Source: a virus. From it: 64,000 bases of DNA. A program made the position numbers and the translations under genes. The notes under the pieces are model-generated. The model saw only the letters and a list, made by a program, of their open reading frames with translations. It made no database searches and was not told where the DNA came from. Shown piece by piece: positions 16,096 through 26,140 of the stretch; the first letter of the stretch is position 1, and each line of letters opens with the position of its first letter. The DNA lies in IMG/VR virus record IMGVR_UViG_3300032298_000424, positions 1 through 64,000 of that record, one strand, 5' to 3'.

Positions 16096-17562
16096 ATGTC
16101 TGCTATTATTACTACTAAATTTCGTTATCAAAACGCTAATACCTTGGTTCAAGGTTTAGCTGGAGAACTTGATGATGTTTATTATCTTGGTATAGGTCGA
16201 GCATTTGCTTGGTCTTCTGATTCTTCTCCTCCAACCCCAACTGATGTTCAATCAACTGAGTTTGATGCTCAGAGAAACTTATTAGCGCTTAAAAAGATAG
16301 CGCTTACAAACGTATCTCGTGCAATCCCTCGCTATAATTGGATTTCTGGTTCAACATACTCAGAATACGATGACCAAGATAGTGCTTTAAGTACAAAACA
16401 ATATTATGTGGTAACTGATGAGTTGAACGTCTATAAGTGCATCAAAGCTGGTACTTCAGGTTCATCTATCAAACCCGCTGGTACACCTACTTCTATTGGA
16501 TCTGTATTAGCAGACGGTTATCAATGGAAATATATGTACACATTATCAGGCGCAGACGTTGCTAAGTTTAATACATCTTCCTTTATTGCTGTGAAAAAAT
16601 TAGAGTCAGATGATGATTCAGTTCAATGGGATGTTCAAGAAGCTGCACTTCCTGGTGCCATTCAAAGAATTAAAATAACGAACGGCGGTGTTGGTTACAC
16701 ATCTAAACCTACTGTGACAATTACTGGTGATGGTATTGGTGCTTCTGTTATTGCAGCAGACGTTACACTTACTGGTGGCGTTGTTACAGAAATCTTGATG
16801 AATACAGCAAGAGTTGGTAGCGGATATACAATAGCAAATGTAAGTTTTAGCGGTGGAACTCCTGTTACTCCAGCAACAGCAAGAGCAATCATCTCTCCAA
16901 AAGGAGGTCATGGTTCAAATCCTATTGAAGAACTAGGTGGCTTCTATGTTATTATCGACGTTAACCTAGTTGCAGATGAAGGTTCTGGAGATTTCTTAGT
17001 TGATAATGATTATAGACAAATTATGTTAGTAGCAAATCCACACCAAGTTGATGCAACAGCTGTACGTTTACTTGGTAAATGGACAGCAACTACAGCGTAT
17101 ATTGTTGGAGATGTCGTTTATTATGATAATTATGCATACGTATGTGATACTCCTCATACTTCAGTTTCAACATTTGAGCCAGATATTGCTAAATGGACAG
17201 GACCAAGTGTAGCTTCTGCAGCAACATTAAATAGTCTTACTACAATTACATACACTGGATTATCTGGTACTCTTGCAGCAGATCAACAAGTTATAGGTCA
17301 AACAAGCGGTGCAATCGGTTATGTAGATAGCGTAGATACCGAAGATACTATAATAAAATTCCATCAAAATTCTACTACTGGATTTGGTAGTTTCCAAGAA
17401 GGTGAATCTATTACTATAGGCGGCGCTACAGCAACTATCGATTCAATAAGTGCACCAGAATATGTGCCAATGTCCGGCAAATTAGTATATCTTGAAAATT
17501 TATCGCCTGTAAATAGAAACATAAATCAAACAGAAGATATCAAGTTAGTATTAGAACTATAA
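16096..17562 (+). CDS. 8: Baseplate wedge protein gp8 with C-terminal extension
   Basis: A 488-aa protein. The first 160 residues match gp8: YYLGIGRAFAWSSDSSPPTP, RAIPRYNWISGSTYSEYDD, QYYVVTDELNVYKCIKAG, and ADGYQWKYMYTL. T4 gp8 is 334 aa. Additional segments here include a glycine/valine beta region (about 195-275) and a carbohydrate-binding-like module (TAYIVGDVVYYDNYAYVCDT at about 335-354), similar to modules in the large fibre at 38623. gp8 dimers sit on the upper side of the wedge. The extension may add surface binding. Confidence 0.85.
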   Translation: MSAIITTKFRYQNANTLVQGLAGELDDVYYLGIGRAFAWSSDSSPPTPTDVQSTEFDAQRNLLALKKIALTNVSRAIPRYNWISGSTYSEYDDQDSALSTKQYYVVTDELNVYKCIKAGTSGSSIKPAGTPTSIGSVLADGYQWKYMYTLSGADVAKFNTSSFIAVKKLESDDDSVQWDVQEAALPGAIQRIKITNGGVGYTSKPTVTITGDGIGASVIAADVTLTGGVVTEILMNTARVGSGYTIANVSFSGGTPVTPATARAIISPKGGHGSNPIEELGGFYVIIDVNLVADEGSGDFLVDNDYRQIMLVANPHQVDATAVRLLGKWTATTAYIVGDVVYYDNYAYVCDTPHTSVSTFEPDIAKWTGPSVASAATLNSLTTITYTGLSGTLAADQQVIGQTSGAIGYVDSVDTEDTIIKFHQNSTTGFGSFQEGESITIGGATATIDSISAPEYVPMSGKLVYLENLSPVNRNINQTEDIKLVLEL

Positions 17563-17584
17563 TTCAATTTAAGGCTTTTAAAAT

Positions 17585-20500
17585 ATGTCATTAAAGATCT
17601 TTTCTCAAGCACCATATTATGATGATTATGATGAGGCAAAAAGATACCTTCGCGTATTATTTAGACCTGCTGTTTCTTTACAAGTAAGAGAGTTAAATCA
17701 ACTTCAAACATACTTACAAACTCAAGTAGAGCGTGTAGGTTTGCACTTGTTCAAAGAAGGTGCGATGGTCATTCCTGGTCAATCTTCTGTCGATACAAAC
17801 ATAACTTACATAAAGATTGAGAATGAGACTAATGGCGTAGACATCAATGATATTGCAAATGAATTAATTGGTTCTACCATAACAGGTCAAACTTCTGGAG
17901 TCACTGCTAAAGTTACTACTGTAACTCTTGAAGAACCAAATGAAGATAATCCATTACTAACAGATGCTATAACATTATTTGTTAGATACACCTCTTCAGG
18001 CGATGACAATGAAACTAAAACATTCGTCGCTGGAGAATTATTGGTTGCAGATGCAACTACTACTACATCATTAGTAGAGAGAACAGTACAAATCAAATCT
18101 GGTACTGGTGTTCTTGGTAAAGGTACTATTGCAGCTATTCAAAAAGGTATCTACTTCGTAAAAGGTCAATTTACTCTTGTTACAGATCAAACTCTAGTAA
18201 TTTCTAAGTATAGCAATACACCAAGCTATAGAATTGGTTTAGATGTCGATGAAAACATCGTTGATTCTAATGATGATAGTACTTTAGCAGATAATGCCAA
18301 CGGAGTTCCAAATCAAAATGCTCCTGGTGCGCATCGTTATCAAATTATCTTAACATTAACTAAACTAGCTCCTGATTCAGTGCTCGATGATACATTCATT
18401 GAACTTATTAGAATCACTGATGGTATATTACAGTCTAGAGTTACAGAGACTGATTACTCAATCTTAGCAAAGACTTTAGCTAGACGTACATTCGACGAAT
18501 CTGGTCATTATACAGTTTCTCCATTTAAAGTTGCAGTTCGTGAACATCGTAACAATGATAGAGGTGCGTGGAGTGGACCTGGTACAACTTATCAACTTGG
18601 TGATATCGTCACATCAGGTGGCAATTACTTTGTAGCTCTTAAGAGCGGTTTATCTGGAGCTGTTGAGCCATCAACGTTGTTTGATGCGACTGATCCGTAT
18701 CAAAATTTAAATGATGGTATTATTGATTGGAACTACACGACCAATCCTTCATTCAATAGAGGTTACTTAACTCCAGAAAAAGGTGGTGATGAAGCTGCTG
18801 TAGCGGTTGCTATTGAACCTGGAAAAGCATATGTTCAAGGTTATGAGATTGAAAAAATTGCAACTGAATATGTAAAAGTATCTAAAGCAAGAACATTTGA
18901 TCGTATATCAAATGACGCTATACCCGTATCATATGGTAATTACATTTACGTTTCAAACGTTTTAGGATTGCCAGATTGTTCAACATTCCCTCAAGTTGAT
19001 TTATATAATCGACTAACTCCAGCTTCTACTCCTCAAGCAGCTGGTTCTGGCACTAAAGTTGGTACAGCTAGACTTCGTGGATGGGAATTCCATTCAGGTA
19101 CGCCTGGAACATCAACTGGTGTTTATAAAGCATACATCTTCGATGTTAAGATGGAAAGCGGATACACGTTTGATCGTGATGTAAAACAAATATTCTATGA
19201 TAGCGGTACAACTAAGACCAATATTGCAGCCGATGTTTATGGTAAGTACACTACACTTTCTGGTTTTATAACTGCTTCAGCTACTACAATCACAGGTTCT
19301 TCTGGAACTGCATTCACTACGCAACTCAAAGTTGGTGATTACATTAGAACAATTAATTCGACTGCAGCATATGAATTCCGTAGAGTTACTGCAATTACAG
19401 ACAGCGATACACTTACCATAGATTCAGCATTTAGCGGTACTGTATCTGGTGCGGTTTATTCACGAGTCGGCACTGAGATCAATGAGCCCGGTGGTTTACC
19501 ATTATTATTCCCACTTGCATATTCATTTATTAGAAATACACGTGGTGGTACTGGAGATAATGAACAAGCAACCACATACACTACAACACAACGCTTTGAT
19601 GCATCAACTGGTGCATCACAGACGTCATTAACATTCTCAGTAGGTTCAGCAACTAGTCCAACTACTAGCGGTTCAGAATTCAACCCTGCTGCAACTTCTA
19701 CTGATTACATCTTAGTTAATAGGACAGATGGTACTATTGAATCACCAAGCGGTATAACGCTTCAAAATAATGGTGTAGATGTATTAATTAGTGGATTAAC
19801 AGCTAGTAAAGCATATAGCTTATTAGCTCCTGTTCGTAAAGCTGGTTCTCCAGCACAAGAAAAGAAAAAAACATTAGTTGATAATGCAACTGCAGATTTT
19901 ACAACACTAGCATCTGTAACACCATTGACTTTATCACTAGCTAAAGCTGACGGTTATAGAATAGTAACTATTCGAATGGCTGAAGATTTTACAGCTGCGT
20001 CATCTGATCCAGCTACTACTACTGATATTACATCTTGGTTTACTTTTGATAATGGTCAGCGCGATACACATTACGATGTTGCTACTATCACACGTAGAGA
20101 TGGTTATCCAGTTCCAAGCGGAGCTGTTCGTGTCATATTTGATTATTTCGATCATAGTATTGGTACAGCTGGTGACTACTTTACAGTTAACTCATATAGC
20201 GGCGAAGTTCCATACAACAAGATCCCATACTATATCTCTTCAACTGGTGTAGTAGCTTTATCAGATGTTATGGACTTCCGTCCTCGTATTGGAGATGCTG
20301 GCGCATTATTCTCTGGTACAGGTGCTTCACAAACTGAAATTCCTAAAATTGGTTTCGAAACTTCTGCAAGTTATTCATATTACTTGCCGCGTTCAGACAA
20401 ATTAGCATTAAATATAGATGGCACATTCTTCTCAGTTGATGGAGTTGCAAGCTTATCTCCTGAAGAACCAAAAGATCCAAACTTAGGCATGTTAATTGCT

Positions 20501-23500
20501 AAGTTACATATATCAGCTTACACATTATTCCCATCTCAAGGTTCTATCCAAATAGAAACCATCGATACTAAACGATATACGATGCGTGATATTGGTAAAC
20601 TTGACAAGCGCATTGAAAACTTAGAATACTACACAGCATTATCATTATTAGAACAAGAAACTAAGTCATTGACAATTCAAGATGAATTGGGTCTTGATCG
20701 TTTCAAGAATGGTTTCATCGTTGATAGTTTCAAAGGTTCTGACCTTGGAGATACAGCATCAATAGATTATCGTTGTTCTATCGATATGTCATTACAAGAA
20801 TTACGACCATTCTACACAATGGATAATGTCAACTTATTAGAAACTAACCAATCGGATATTGCTCGTGATGCTGATGGATATGCATTGACTGGCGATATTA
20901 TCACATTACCATATACAGAACGAGAATTAATAAAACAACAATTTGCATCTCGTACAGAGAACGTAAACCCGTTTGCCATCTTTACATTCTTAGGAAGTAT
21001 GACTTTAAACCCTCCTTCAGATGAATGGTTTGAAGTTGATCGTAGACCAGATATTGTAAACAACATTGAAGGTAACTTTACAGCTGTACAAACTGCGCTT
21101 GAATCAACTGGTGCATTAGGTACAGTTTGGGGTGCATGGGAAACCAATTGGGTTGGTCAAACAAGAAATATAGATCGTTTAGTTGTAACACGCGGATTTG
21201 ATAGCAGAGACTATGGTCTTGGAGCTGCACGTTGGTCAGATCGTCGTACATTTACTCAAGCAGAATTACAAGCTATTGGTGGTGATGCTACTAGTTTTGG
21301 TAACGATGCTGCAGGTGCTCGCGTTCTTACATTCCAAACTCAAGCTACAACAGTTGGTCAATCACGTACAGGTATTCAAACATCTGTTACTCCCAGAATA
21401 GATTACCAAGTACTTGAAGATAGAGTATTACAGTCAGCTCTGATTCCATATATCAGATCACGTGATTTACTCTTCGTTTGTAAAGGTTTAAAACCAAATA
21501 CGAAACTATTCCCGTTCTTTGATGATACTGATATATCTTTATTCGTAACTCCAGCAACAAAAGTTAATTTATCTTTAGTAACTGAAACTACGACTCAGTT
21601 TGATACTGAAACTAACGTTGGTGGTGCTGCAGAAGAATTTGCTAGACAAGTAGATGGTAAAGCAGAAGTTTCATACAATAAAGGTGACGTAGTTTTTGTT
21701 AAACAACGTGGCGCTACAACATATAACACTCAAGCTGTTTCTCCAGGAACTGGTATAGCTGTGTTAGTTGAAAGAAGCATTCAAGAAGAAGCTGAAGCCG
21801 TTTATTTGATGAACATCAAAGGTTCTTTCCAAAACGGAGATATCTTAAAAGGTTCTATTTCTGGAACAGAATATGAAGTTAATGGAAGCGTAGTAGTAGC
21901 TACAGAAGCTGATGATATTATAACAAACTTTAATGGTTCAGTTGCTGGTGTGTTTAAGATCCCAAATACTCAGTCAATTCGTTTCAGGACTGGTATTAGA
22001 GAATTTAAACTGTCTGATAGTAATACAGGATCTTTAGATTTTACTACGCAAGGTCGTGGTCAATATCGTGCTCAAGGTATATTAGAGACTAAACAAAAAA
22101 CTATTAATGCTGTTAGAAATGCAGAGATTGCAACTCAACAAGTTTCTGAATCTCAAACAACTGAGGTTTATTCAGACGAGCGTTTAACTCGTGATAGCGG
22201 ATGGTATGATCCACTAGCACAAACATTCTTAGTACAATCTACTGGTGGTGCATTTATCACCAGCGTTGATATATTCTTTGCAACAAAAGATGTCGGGATT
22301 CCAGTAACTCTTCAAATTCGCGAAGTTGTAAACGGATATCCTGGCCAGCGCGTATTGCCGTTCTCAAGAGTTACACTAACTCCAGATAACATTAATATTA
22401 ATCCAAATACTGGAACAACTCCTACTACATTTAGATTTGAATCTCCTGTATTCTTACAAGATTTGACAGAATATTGTATAGTGTTATTATCAGATTCAAA
22501 TAACTATAGAGTTTGGATATCGCAACTTGGTGAAAAAGCTATTGGTACAGATCGTTTTATATCTGAACAACCTTATGCTGGTGTGTTATTCAAATCACAA
22601 AATGCTTCTACATGGACAGCAAACCAAGAACAAGATTTGAAATTCACGATTCGTTCTGCCGTATTCGATATTACACAATATCCAGTAATCCAATTTAATA
22701 ATGAACCATTGCCTCCGATCATATTAGAAACTGATCCGTTCCAAACTAAGAGCGGGACTGATAAGGTGCGTGTATTTGCTAAAAATCATGCTATGCCAAA
22801 CAACTCATCAGTCATCATCTCTAACGTGGCTGCAGGAACATATAATGGTATAGTTACAACATCATCTACCGGATTAAATGGAACATTTACTATTGTAGAT
22901 AGCGAGATCGATTCATTTGTAATCGATGTTAATGCTAATGCTACTAATAGTGGCTTTGTTGGTGGAGAAAATGTGATTGCAACGGTTAACGTTGGCTATG
23001 ATGCAGTAAACTTTATTGCTCAATCTCAAGTGTTCTCAGAAACTACATTAGCGTTTGGTATGACACCTATCAATGAGTCATACAGCGCAGCTTCTTCAGA
23101 AACTTCTTTAATACCAAATGTGACTACATATTTCGATAATAAGAATATCATAGCTTCTCAAACAAATGAAAACTTATCTGCGTTATCTGGTAACAAGTCA
23201 TTGGTTGTAACTGCAAGATTAACATCTGAAAATGAAAACTTATCTCCGGTTATCGATACTTCTAGGATGTCATTGACAACAATCTCTAACAAGATTGACA
23301 CATACACCTATTCAACTAAAAATAACGATGACTTAGATTACAAGACAGTATTGACTACTGCTGGAAACAATGTATCATACGCTGGAAGCACCATCAGTAT
23401 TGCGAATACTGGAAGCTTAAGAAGTGATGCTACTGGTATAGCAGTTGGTAAGTATATTGAAATAACTGGAACAGGATCTTCAACTAATAACACGACTGAT

Positions 23501-23986
23501 CCTATATTGGTAACTGGTGTTGCTTCAGATGGTGCTACAATTACTTGCGACCACACATTTGTAACACAGTCAGCGACCACTACTACTATCACTTTATTGG
23601 ATAACTATGTTAGTGAGATCGCTCCAACAGGTGGTTCTTCTGAATCTAAATATGTTACGCGCGTAGTTAACTTAGCAAATTCTTCAACTTTCTTGAAGAT
23701 TATGTTTGGTGCTAATATTCCAGCAGTAACCGGTTCAGATATAGAAGTTTATTATAAACTATTACCTGCTGGTTCTACTACAGATATCACCAAGTTTAAC
23801 TTTGTGAGAGCTACTCCTACAGCCAACTTAATTAAGACATCTAATCGCAATACATTTACTGATGTTGCATATGAATTAGAAAACTTACCAGTGTTTGATG
23901 CTGTTGTGATTAAGATTGTATTTAAGACTGGTAATTCTGCTCAAGTACCTAGAGTTAAAGATCTAAGGGTTATAGCTTGTGCTTAA
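17585..23986 (+). CDS. Giant DUF4815-type baseplate/fibre protein, 2133 aa
   Basis: Ten percent of the window. The N-terminus (YYDDYDEAKRYLRVLFRPAV, SLQVRELNQLQTYLQTQVER, HLFKEGAMVIPG) is the DUF4815 signature known from large structural proteins of marine T4-like phages. A second conserved block, SGWYDPLAQTFLVQSTGGAF with VDIFFATKDVGIPVTLQI, lies at about 1540-1580. C-terminal regions are beta-rich Thr/Ser/Gly repeats. Position after gp8 fits the place of gp9/gp10 in T4, that is, the wedge periphery where long fibres attach. A preceding AAGG serves as SD. Confidence 0.8.
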   Translation: MSLKIFSQAPYYDDYDEAKRYLRVLFRPAVSLQVRELNQLQTYLQTQVERVGLHLFKEGAMVIPGQSSVDTNITYIKIENETNGVDINDIANELIGSTITGQTSGVTAKVTTVTLEEPNEDNPLLTDAITLFVRYTSSGDDNETKTFVAGELLVADATTTTSLVERTVQIKSGTGVLGKGTIAAIQKGIYFVKGQFTLVTDQTLVISKYSNTPSYRIGLDVDENIVDSNDDSTLADNANGVPNQNAPGAHRYQIILTLTKLAPDSVLDDTFIELIRITDGILQSRVTETDYSILAKTLARRTFDESGHYTVSPFKVAVREHRNNDRGAWSGPGTTYQLGDIVTSGGNYFVALKSGLSGAVEPSTLFDATDPYQNLNDGIIDWNYTTNPSFNRGYLTPEKGGDEAAVAVAIEPGKAYVQGYEIEKIATEYVKVSKARTFDRISNDAIPVSYGNYIYVSNVLGLPDCSTFPQVDLYNRLTPASTPQAAGSGTKVGTARLRGWEFHSGTPGTSTGVYKAYIFDVKMESGYTFDRDVKQIFYDSGTTKTNIAADVYGKYTTLSGFITASATTITGSSGTAFTTQLKVGDYIRTINSTAAYEFRRVTAITDSDTLTIDSAFSGTVSGAVYSRVGTEINEPGGLPLLFPLAYSFIRNTRGGTGDNEQATTYTTTQRFDASTGASQTSLTFSVGSATSPTTSGSEFNPAATSTDYILVNRTDGTIESPSGITLQNNGVDVLISGLTASKAYSLLAPVRKAGSPAQEKKKTLVDNATADFTTLASVTPLTLSLAKADGYRIVTIRMAEDFTAASSDPATTTDITSWFTFDNGQRDTHYDVATITRRDGYPVPSGAVRVIFDYFDHSIGTAGDYFTVNSYSGEVPYNKIPYYISSTGVVALSDVMDFRPRIGDAGALFSGTGASQTEIPKIGFETSASYSYYLPRSDKLALNIDGTFFSVDGVASLSPEEPKDPNLGMLIAKLHISAYTLFPSQGSIQIETIDTKRYTMRDIGKLDKRIENLEYYTALSLLEQETKSLTIQDELGLDRFKNGFIVDSFKGSDLGDTASIDYRCSIDMSLQELRPFYTMDNVNLLETNQSDIARDADGYALTGDIITLPYTERELIKQQFASRTENVNPFAIFTFLGSMTLNPPSDEWFEVDRRPDIVNNIEGNFTAVQTALESTGALGTVWGAWETNWVGQTRNIDRLVVTRGFDSRDYGLGAARWSDRRTFTQAELQAIGGDATSFGNDAAGARVLTFQTQATTVGQSRTGIQTSVTPRIDYQVLEDRVLQSALIPYIRSRDLLFVCKGLKPNTKLFPFFDDTDISLFVTPATKVNLSLVTETTTQFDTETNVGGAAEEFARQVDGKAEVSYNKGDVVFVKQRGATTYNTQAVSPGTGIAVLVERSIQEEAEAVYLMNIKGSFQNGDILKGSISGTEYEVNGSVVVATEADDIITNFNGSVAGVFKIPNTQSIRFRTGIREFKLSDSNTGSLDFTTQGRGQYRAQGILETKQKTINAVRNAEIATQQVSESQTTEVYSDERLTRDSGWYDPLAQTFLVQSTGGAFITSVDIFFATKDVGIPVTLQIREVVNGYPGQRVLPFSRVTLTPDNININPNTGTTPTTFRFESPVFLQDLTEYCIVLLSDSNNYRVWISQLGEKAIGTDRFISEQPYAGVLFKSQNASTWTANQEQDLKFTIRSAVFDITQYPVIQFNNEPLPPIILETDPFQTKSGTDKVRVFAKNHAMPNNSSVIISNVAAGTYNGIVTTSSTGLNGTFTIVDSEIDSFVIDVNANATNSGFVGGENVIATVNVGYDAVNFIAQSQVFSETTLAFGMTPINESYSAASSETSLIPNVTTYFDNKNIIASQTNENLSALSGNKSLVVTARLTSENENLSPVIDTSRMSLTTISNKIDTYTYSTKNNDDLDYKTVLTTAGNNVSYAGSTISIANTGSLRSDATGIAVGKYIEITGTGSSTNNTTDPILVTGVASDGATITCDHTFVTQSATTTTITLLDNYVSEIAPTGGSSESKYVTRVVNLANSSTFLKIMFGANIPAVTGSDIEVYYKLLPAGSTTDITKFNFVRATPTANLIKTSNRNTFTDVAYELENLPVFDAVVIKIVFKTGNSAQVPRVKDLRVIACA

Positions 23987-24218
23987 TGAACCTTTGATGA
24001 AAGTAGAAAACGAAATAGGGTTGTATCGCGATCCTGTTTCAAAAGTTATCATAAATAAAGATGACATTTCATATAATAAGTATTTGCAAAATAGACAAAG
24101 ACTAATTAATGCACAACAACAGGTTGAAAAGAATACCTCTGATATCAACGATATCAAAAAAGAAGTAAGTGAAATTAAAAGCATGTTAGTTACTATTCTT
24201 GCTAACATCCAAAAATAG
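23979..24218 (+). CDS. Small coiled-coil protein, 79 aa (GTG start)
   Basis: A GTG start at 23979 is preceded by TAAGGGT (23963-23969) and overlaps the giant gene by 8 nt; an ATG at 23997 is an alternative. The N-terminus (PLMKVENEIGLYRDPVSKVIINKD) has the look of a conserved docking segment. The C-terminal half (about 35-79) is a heptad-like coiled coil with DINDIKKEVSEIKSML. It probably bridges the DUF4815 protein and fibre proteins. No named family. Confidence 0.6.
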   Translation: MLNEPLMKVENEIGLYRDPVSKVIINKDDISYNKYLQNRQRLINAQQQVEKNTSDINDIKKEVSEIKSMLVTILANIQK

Positions 24219-24228
24219 AGAGATATAA

Positions 24229-25326
24229 ATGGCAGCTATTAACGTAAATCTAACCGACACCTTTAACGGGTGGAGACTAAAAACTAATCAGATTGGTGAC
24301 TTTGTAGGAGACACTGCTGGTTTATTAACTGATGCAACTAATGTTGTTGCAGCTATTAATGAAGTAAGATCTGCAGCTCCTCTCGATGGTGTTATCTCTA
24401 CTGATGGTAATGAATTTAAAGTAAACGTAGATTCAGCAGATACATTTGAACTTGTATTAACAGCCGCTGGTAATTTATCAGTTACCGGTGAAATGACTGC
24501 AACAAAGTTTAATGGTCCATTAACAGGCAATGTAACAGGCAATGTAACAGGTGCTGTTACAGGCAATGCATCAACTGCCACAACATTACAAAATGCTCGC
24601 ACAATCAATGGTGCTTCTTTTAACGGCTCTGCTAATATAACATTCAATACAGATGCAACTGCAGAAGGTAGTACTAATCTTTATTTCACGAATGCGCGTG
24701 CTAGATCAGCAATAAGTATTGCCGCTACAGGCGGTAATATTACATATAACTCAACGAGTGGTGAATTTAGTTTAACTAATGCTAATGTGGTTGCAGCTCT
24801 TGGTTATACACCTTGGCATTCAGGCAATGATGGAGCAAGCTCTGGTCTTGATGCTGACTTATTAGACGGTATGAATAGCGCTACAGCTGCAACTAATTCT
24901 ACTATCGCAGCACGTGATAGTTCAGGCAATTTAACAGCAAATGTGTTTAACGGTGTTGCAACATCAGCTAGATACGCTGACTTGGCAGAAAAATATACAA
25001 CAGACAAAGAATATCCAGTTGGAACTGTCATGGTGATTTCATTAAGTGCTGATTCAGAATGTACAGCTTCTTATTCTCCAGGTCAAATCGCAGTTGGTGT
25101 AATCTCTGAGAAGCCAGCATTCTTGATGAATAAAGATGCTGATGGTCAAGCGATTGCTCTTCGTGGTCGAGTTCCAGTTAGAGTGATTGGACCAATTACA
25201 AAAGGCCAAACTGTAATTGCTAGTGTTGATGGCAAAGCAATTTATGGTGTATTAAACCCTGTTGCAATAGCGCTTGAAACAAATCAAGAATTCAAAGAAA
25301 AATTAGTTGAGTGCGTGATATTATAA
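24229..25326 (+). CDS. Tail fibre protein, 365 aa
   Basis: A fibre protein with a short N-terminal anchor, a repeat tract of tandem GNVT/GAVT units (DNA repeats at about 24524-24570), a central FNTDATAEGSTNLYFTNARA beta-fibre motif, LGYTPWHSGNDGASSGLDADLLDG, and a C-terminal head beginning SARYADLAEKYTTDKEYPVGTVM. These are standard tail-fibre modules in aquatic T4-like phages. The C-terminal domain is probably the distal tip. Its stop overlaps the next start (TAATG). Confidence 0.8.
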   Translation: MAAINVNLTDTFNGWRLKTNQIGDFVGDTAGLLTDATNVVAAINEVRSAAPLDGVISTDGNEFKVNVDSADTFELVLTAAGNLSVTGEMTATKFNGPLTGNVTGNVTGAVTGNASTATTLQNARTINGASFNGSANITFNTDATAEGSTNLYFTNARARSAISIAATGGNITYNSTSGEFSLTNANVVAALGYTPWHSGNDGASSGLDADLLDGMNSATAATNSTIAARDSSGNLTANVFNGVATSARYADLAEKYTTDKEYPVGTVMVISLSADSECTASYSPGQIAVGVISEKPAFLMNKDADGQAIALRGRVPVRVIGPITKGQTVIASVDGKAIYGVLNPVAIALETNQEFKEKLVECVIL

Positions 25327-25754
25327 TGCATGAAGAAGTATTCTTTCAATTTGTAAAAAATCACGATAACTTATCACACTTAAGTTATACTGAAAATAGA
25401 CGCGAAGGTCAACAGATCATCGGTTTAAAGGTTGCTGGTATTCCAGGCGAAGATGATGATATTTTTGTTCCATACGTTGCTGAATTATTAAAAGAAGAAG
25501 ATACTACTATCATCGATCCAAACTATGATGCTGTTTATGAAAGCTTTACAGGTATCGATCATAACTTAGATTCAGTAGAATATATCAAAACCTTGGTAGA
25601 ATCTATGACAACACGTGAAGAGATATCTGTATTTTGTGTTAACAATATAGTTAAAAAATTAATCGACTGTAATATTGATGCAAGTAAAGTTTATGTAAGA
25701 GTTAAACCCCACTGGCCAACCGACTGGTGTGATCAGGTAATCGAGGTTCAATAA
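25326..25754 (+). CDS. Hypothetical protein, 142 aa (fibre-associated?)
   Basis: I take the ATG at 25326, which overlaps the upstream stop; a GTG at 25311 would add five residues. The product is acidic (repeated DD and EE), probably globular, with a C-terminal VRVKPHWPTDWCDQVIEV. It has no signal or membrane segment. It lies between a fibre gene and a putative HxH virion protein and is coupled to both by overlaps, suggesting a fibre chaperone or accessory structural role. Not recognised. Confidence 0.55.
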   Translation: MHEEVFFQFVKNHDNLSHLSYTENRREGQQIIGLKVAGIPGEDDDIFVPYVAELLKEEDTTIIDPNYDAVYESFTGIDHNLDSVEYIKTLVESMTTREEISVFCVNNIVKKLIDCNIDASKVYVRVKPHWPTDWCDQVIEVQ

Positions 25755-26140
25755 TGGCAACCACAGAACGCAATCCTAAAGCAAATATATTTCCAGATAA
25801 TAGTCCTATAACTACATTAAGAAATAATATTGTAGCTGGAAACAACATTACTGCTAGCGATATCAATTCTTTGACTAACTTAATAATGGCCTGGAAGGGT
25901 CATTATCACACGTATGATGATGCATGGCAATTAGCTACTTATGGTAACAACGGTGATCGTGGCAATTACTATGAAGATAAAAACACTGGGCCTGCCGTTC
26001 GCACAATTACTGAAGTTTTTGTTCCCCCTGCACAAGTCTCATCAGGTACTGATATATATGCAACTCACCACAATGAAATGAGATTTTTTATCTCTCTCGT
26101 TGGAAATCATGTCCATAGAATTGATGACCGCACTAGTTAA
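25754..26140 (+). CDS. HxH-repeat putative virion protein, 128 aa
   Basis: A 128-aa product with two versions of the same motif: ITASDINSLTNLIMAWKGHYHTYDD (about 36-60, key residues A38, N42, L44, H54, H56, D59) and IYATHHNEMRFFISLVGNHVHRIDD near the C-terminus. Each ends in H-x-H-xx-[YI]-D-D. A similar motif recurs in the 68-aa peptide at 28335. HxH pairs bind metal in T4 fibre tips, so a metal-stabilised tip protein is plausible. Its TAA shares bases with the stop of the convergent aminotransferase. Confidence 0.6.
   Translation: MATTERNPKANIFPDNSPITTLRNNIVAGNNITASDINSLTNLIMAWKGHYHTYDDAWQLATYGNNGDRGNYYEDKNTGPAVRTITEVFVPPAQVSSGTDIYATHHNEMRFFISLVGNHVHRIDDRTS

Noticed and set aside
16618-16911. 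Minus-strand Cys/Ser-rich open frame opposite gp8
   Set aside because: Looks like a Cys-rich peptide but is only the reverse of Gly/Val/Thr codons in the gp8 extension.
24223-24230. TATAAATG, one base off a late promoter
   Set aside because: The last bases are the start codon of the fibre gene at 24229 and the final A is missing; a transcript start here would fall inside the coding sequence.
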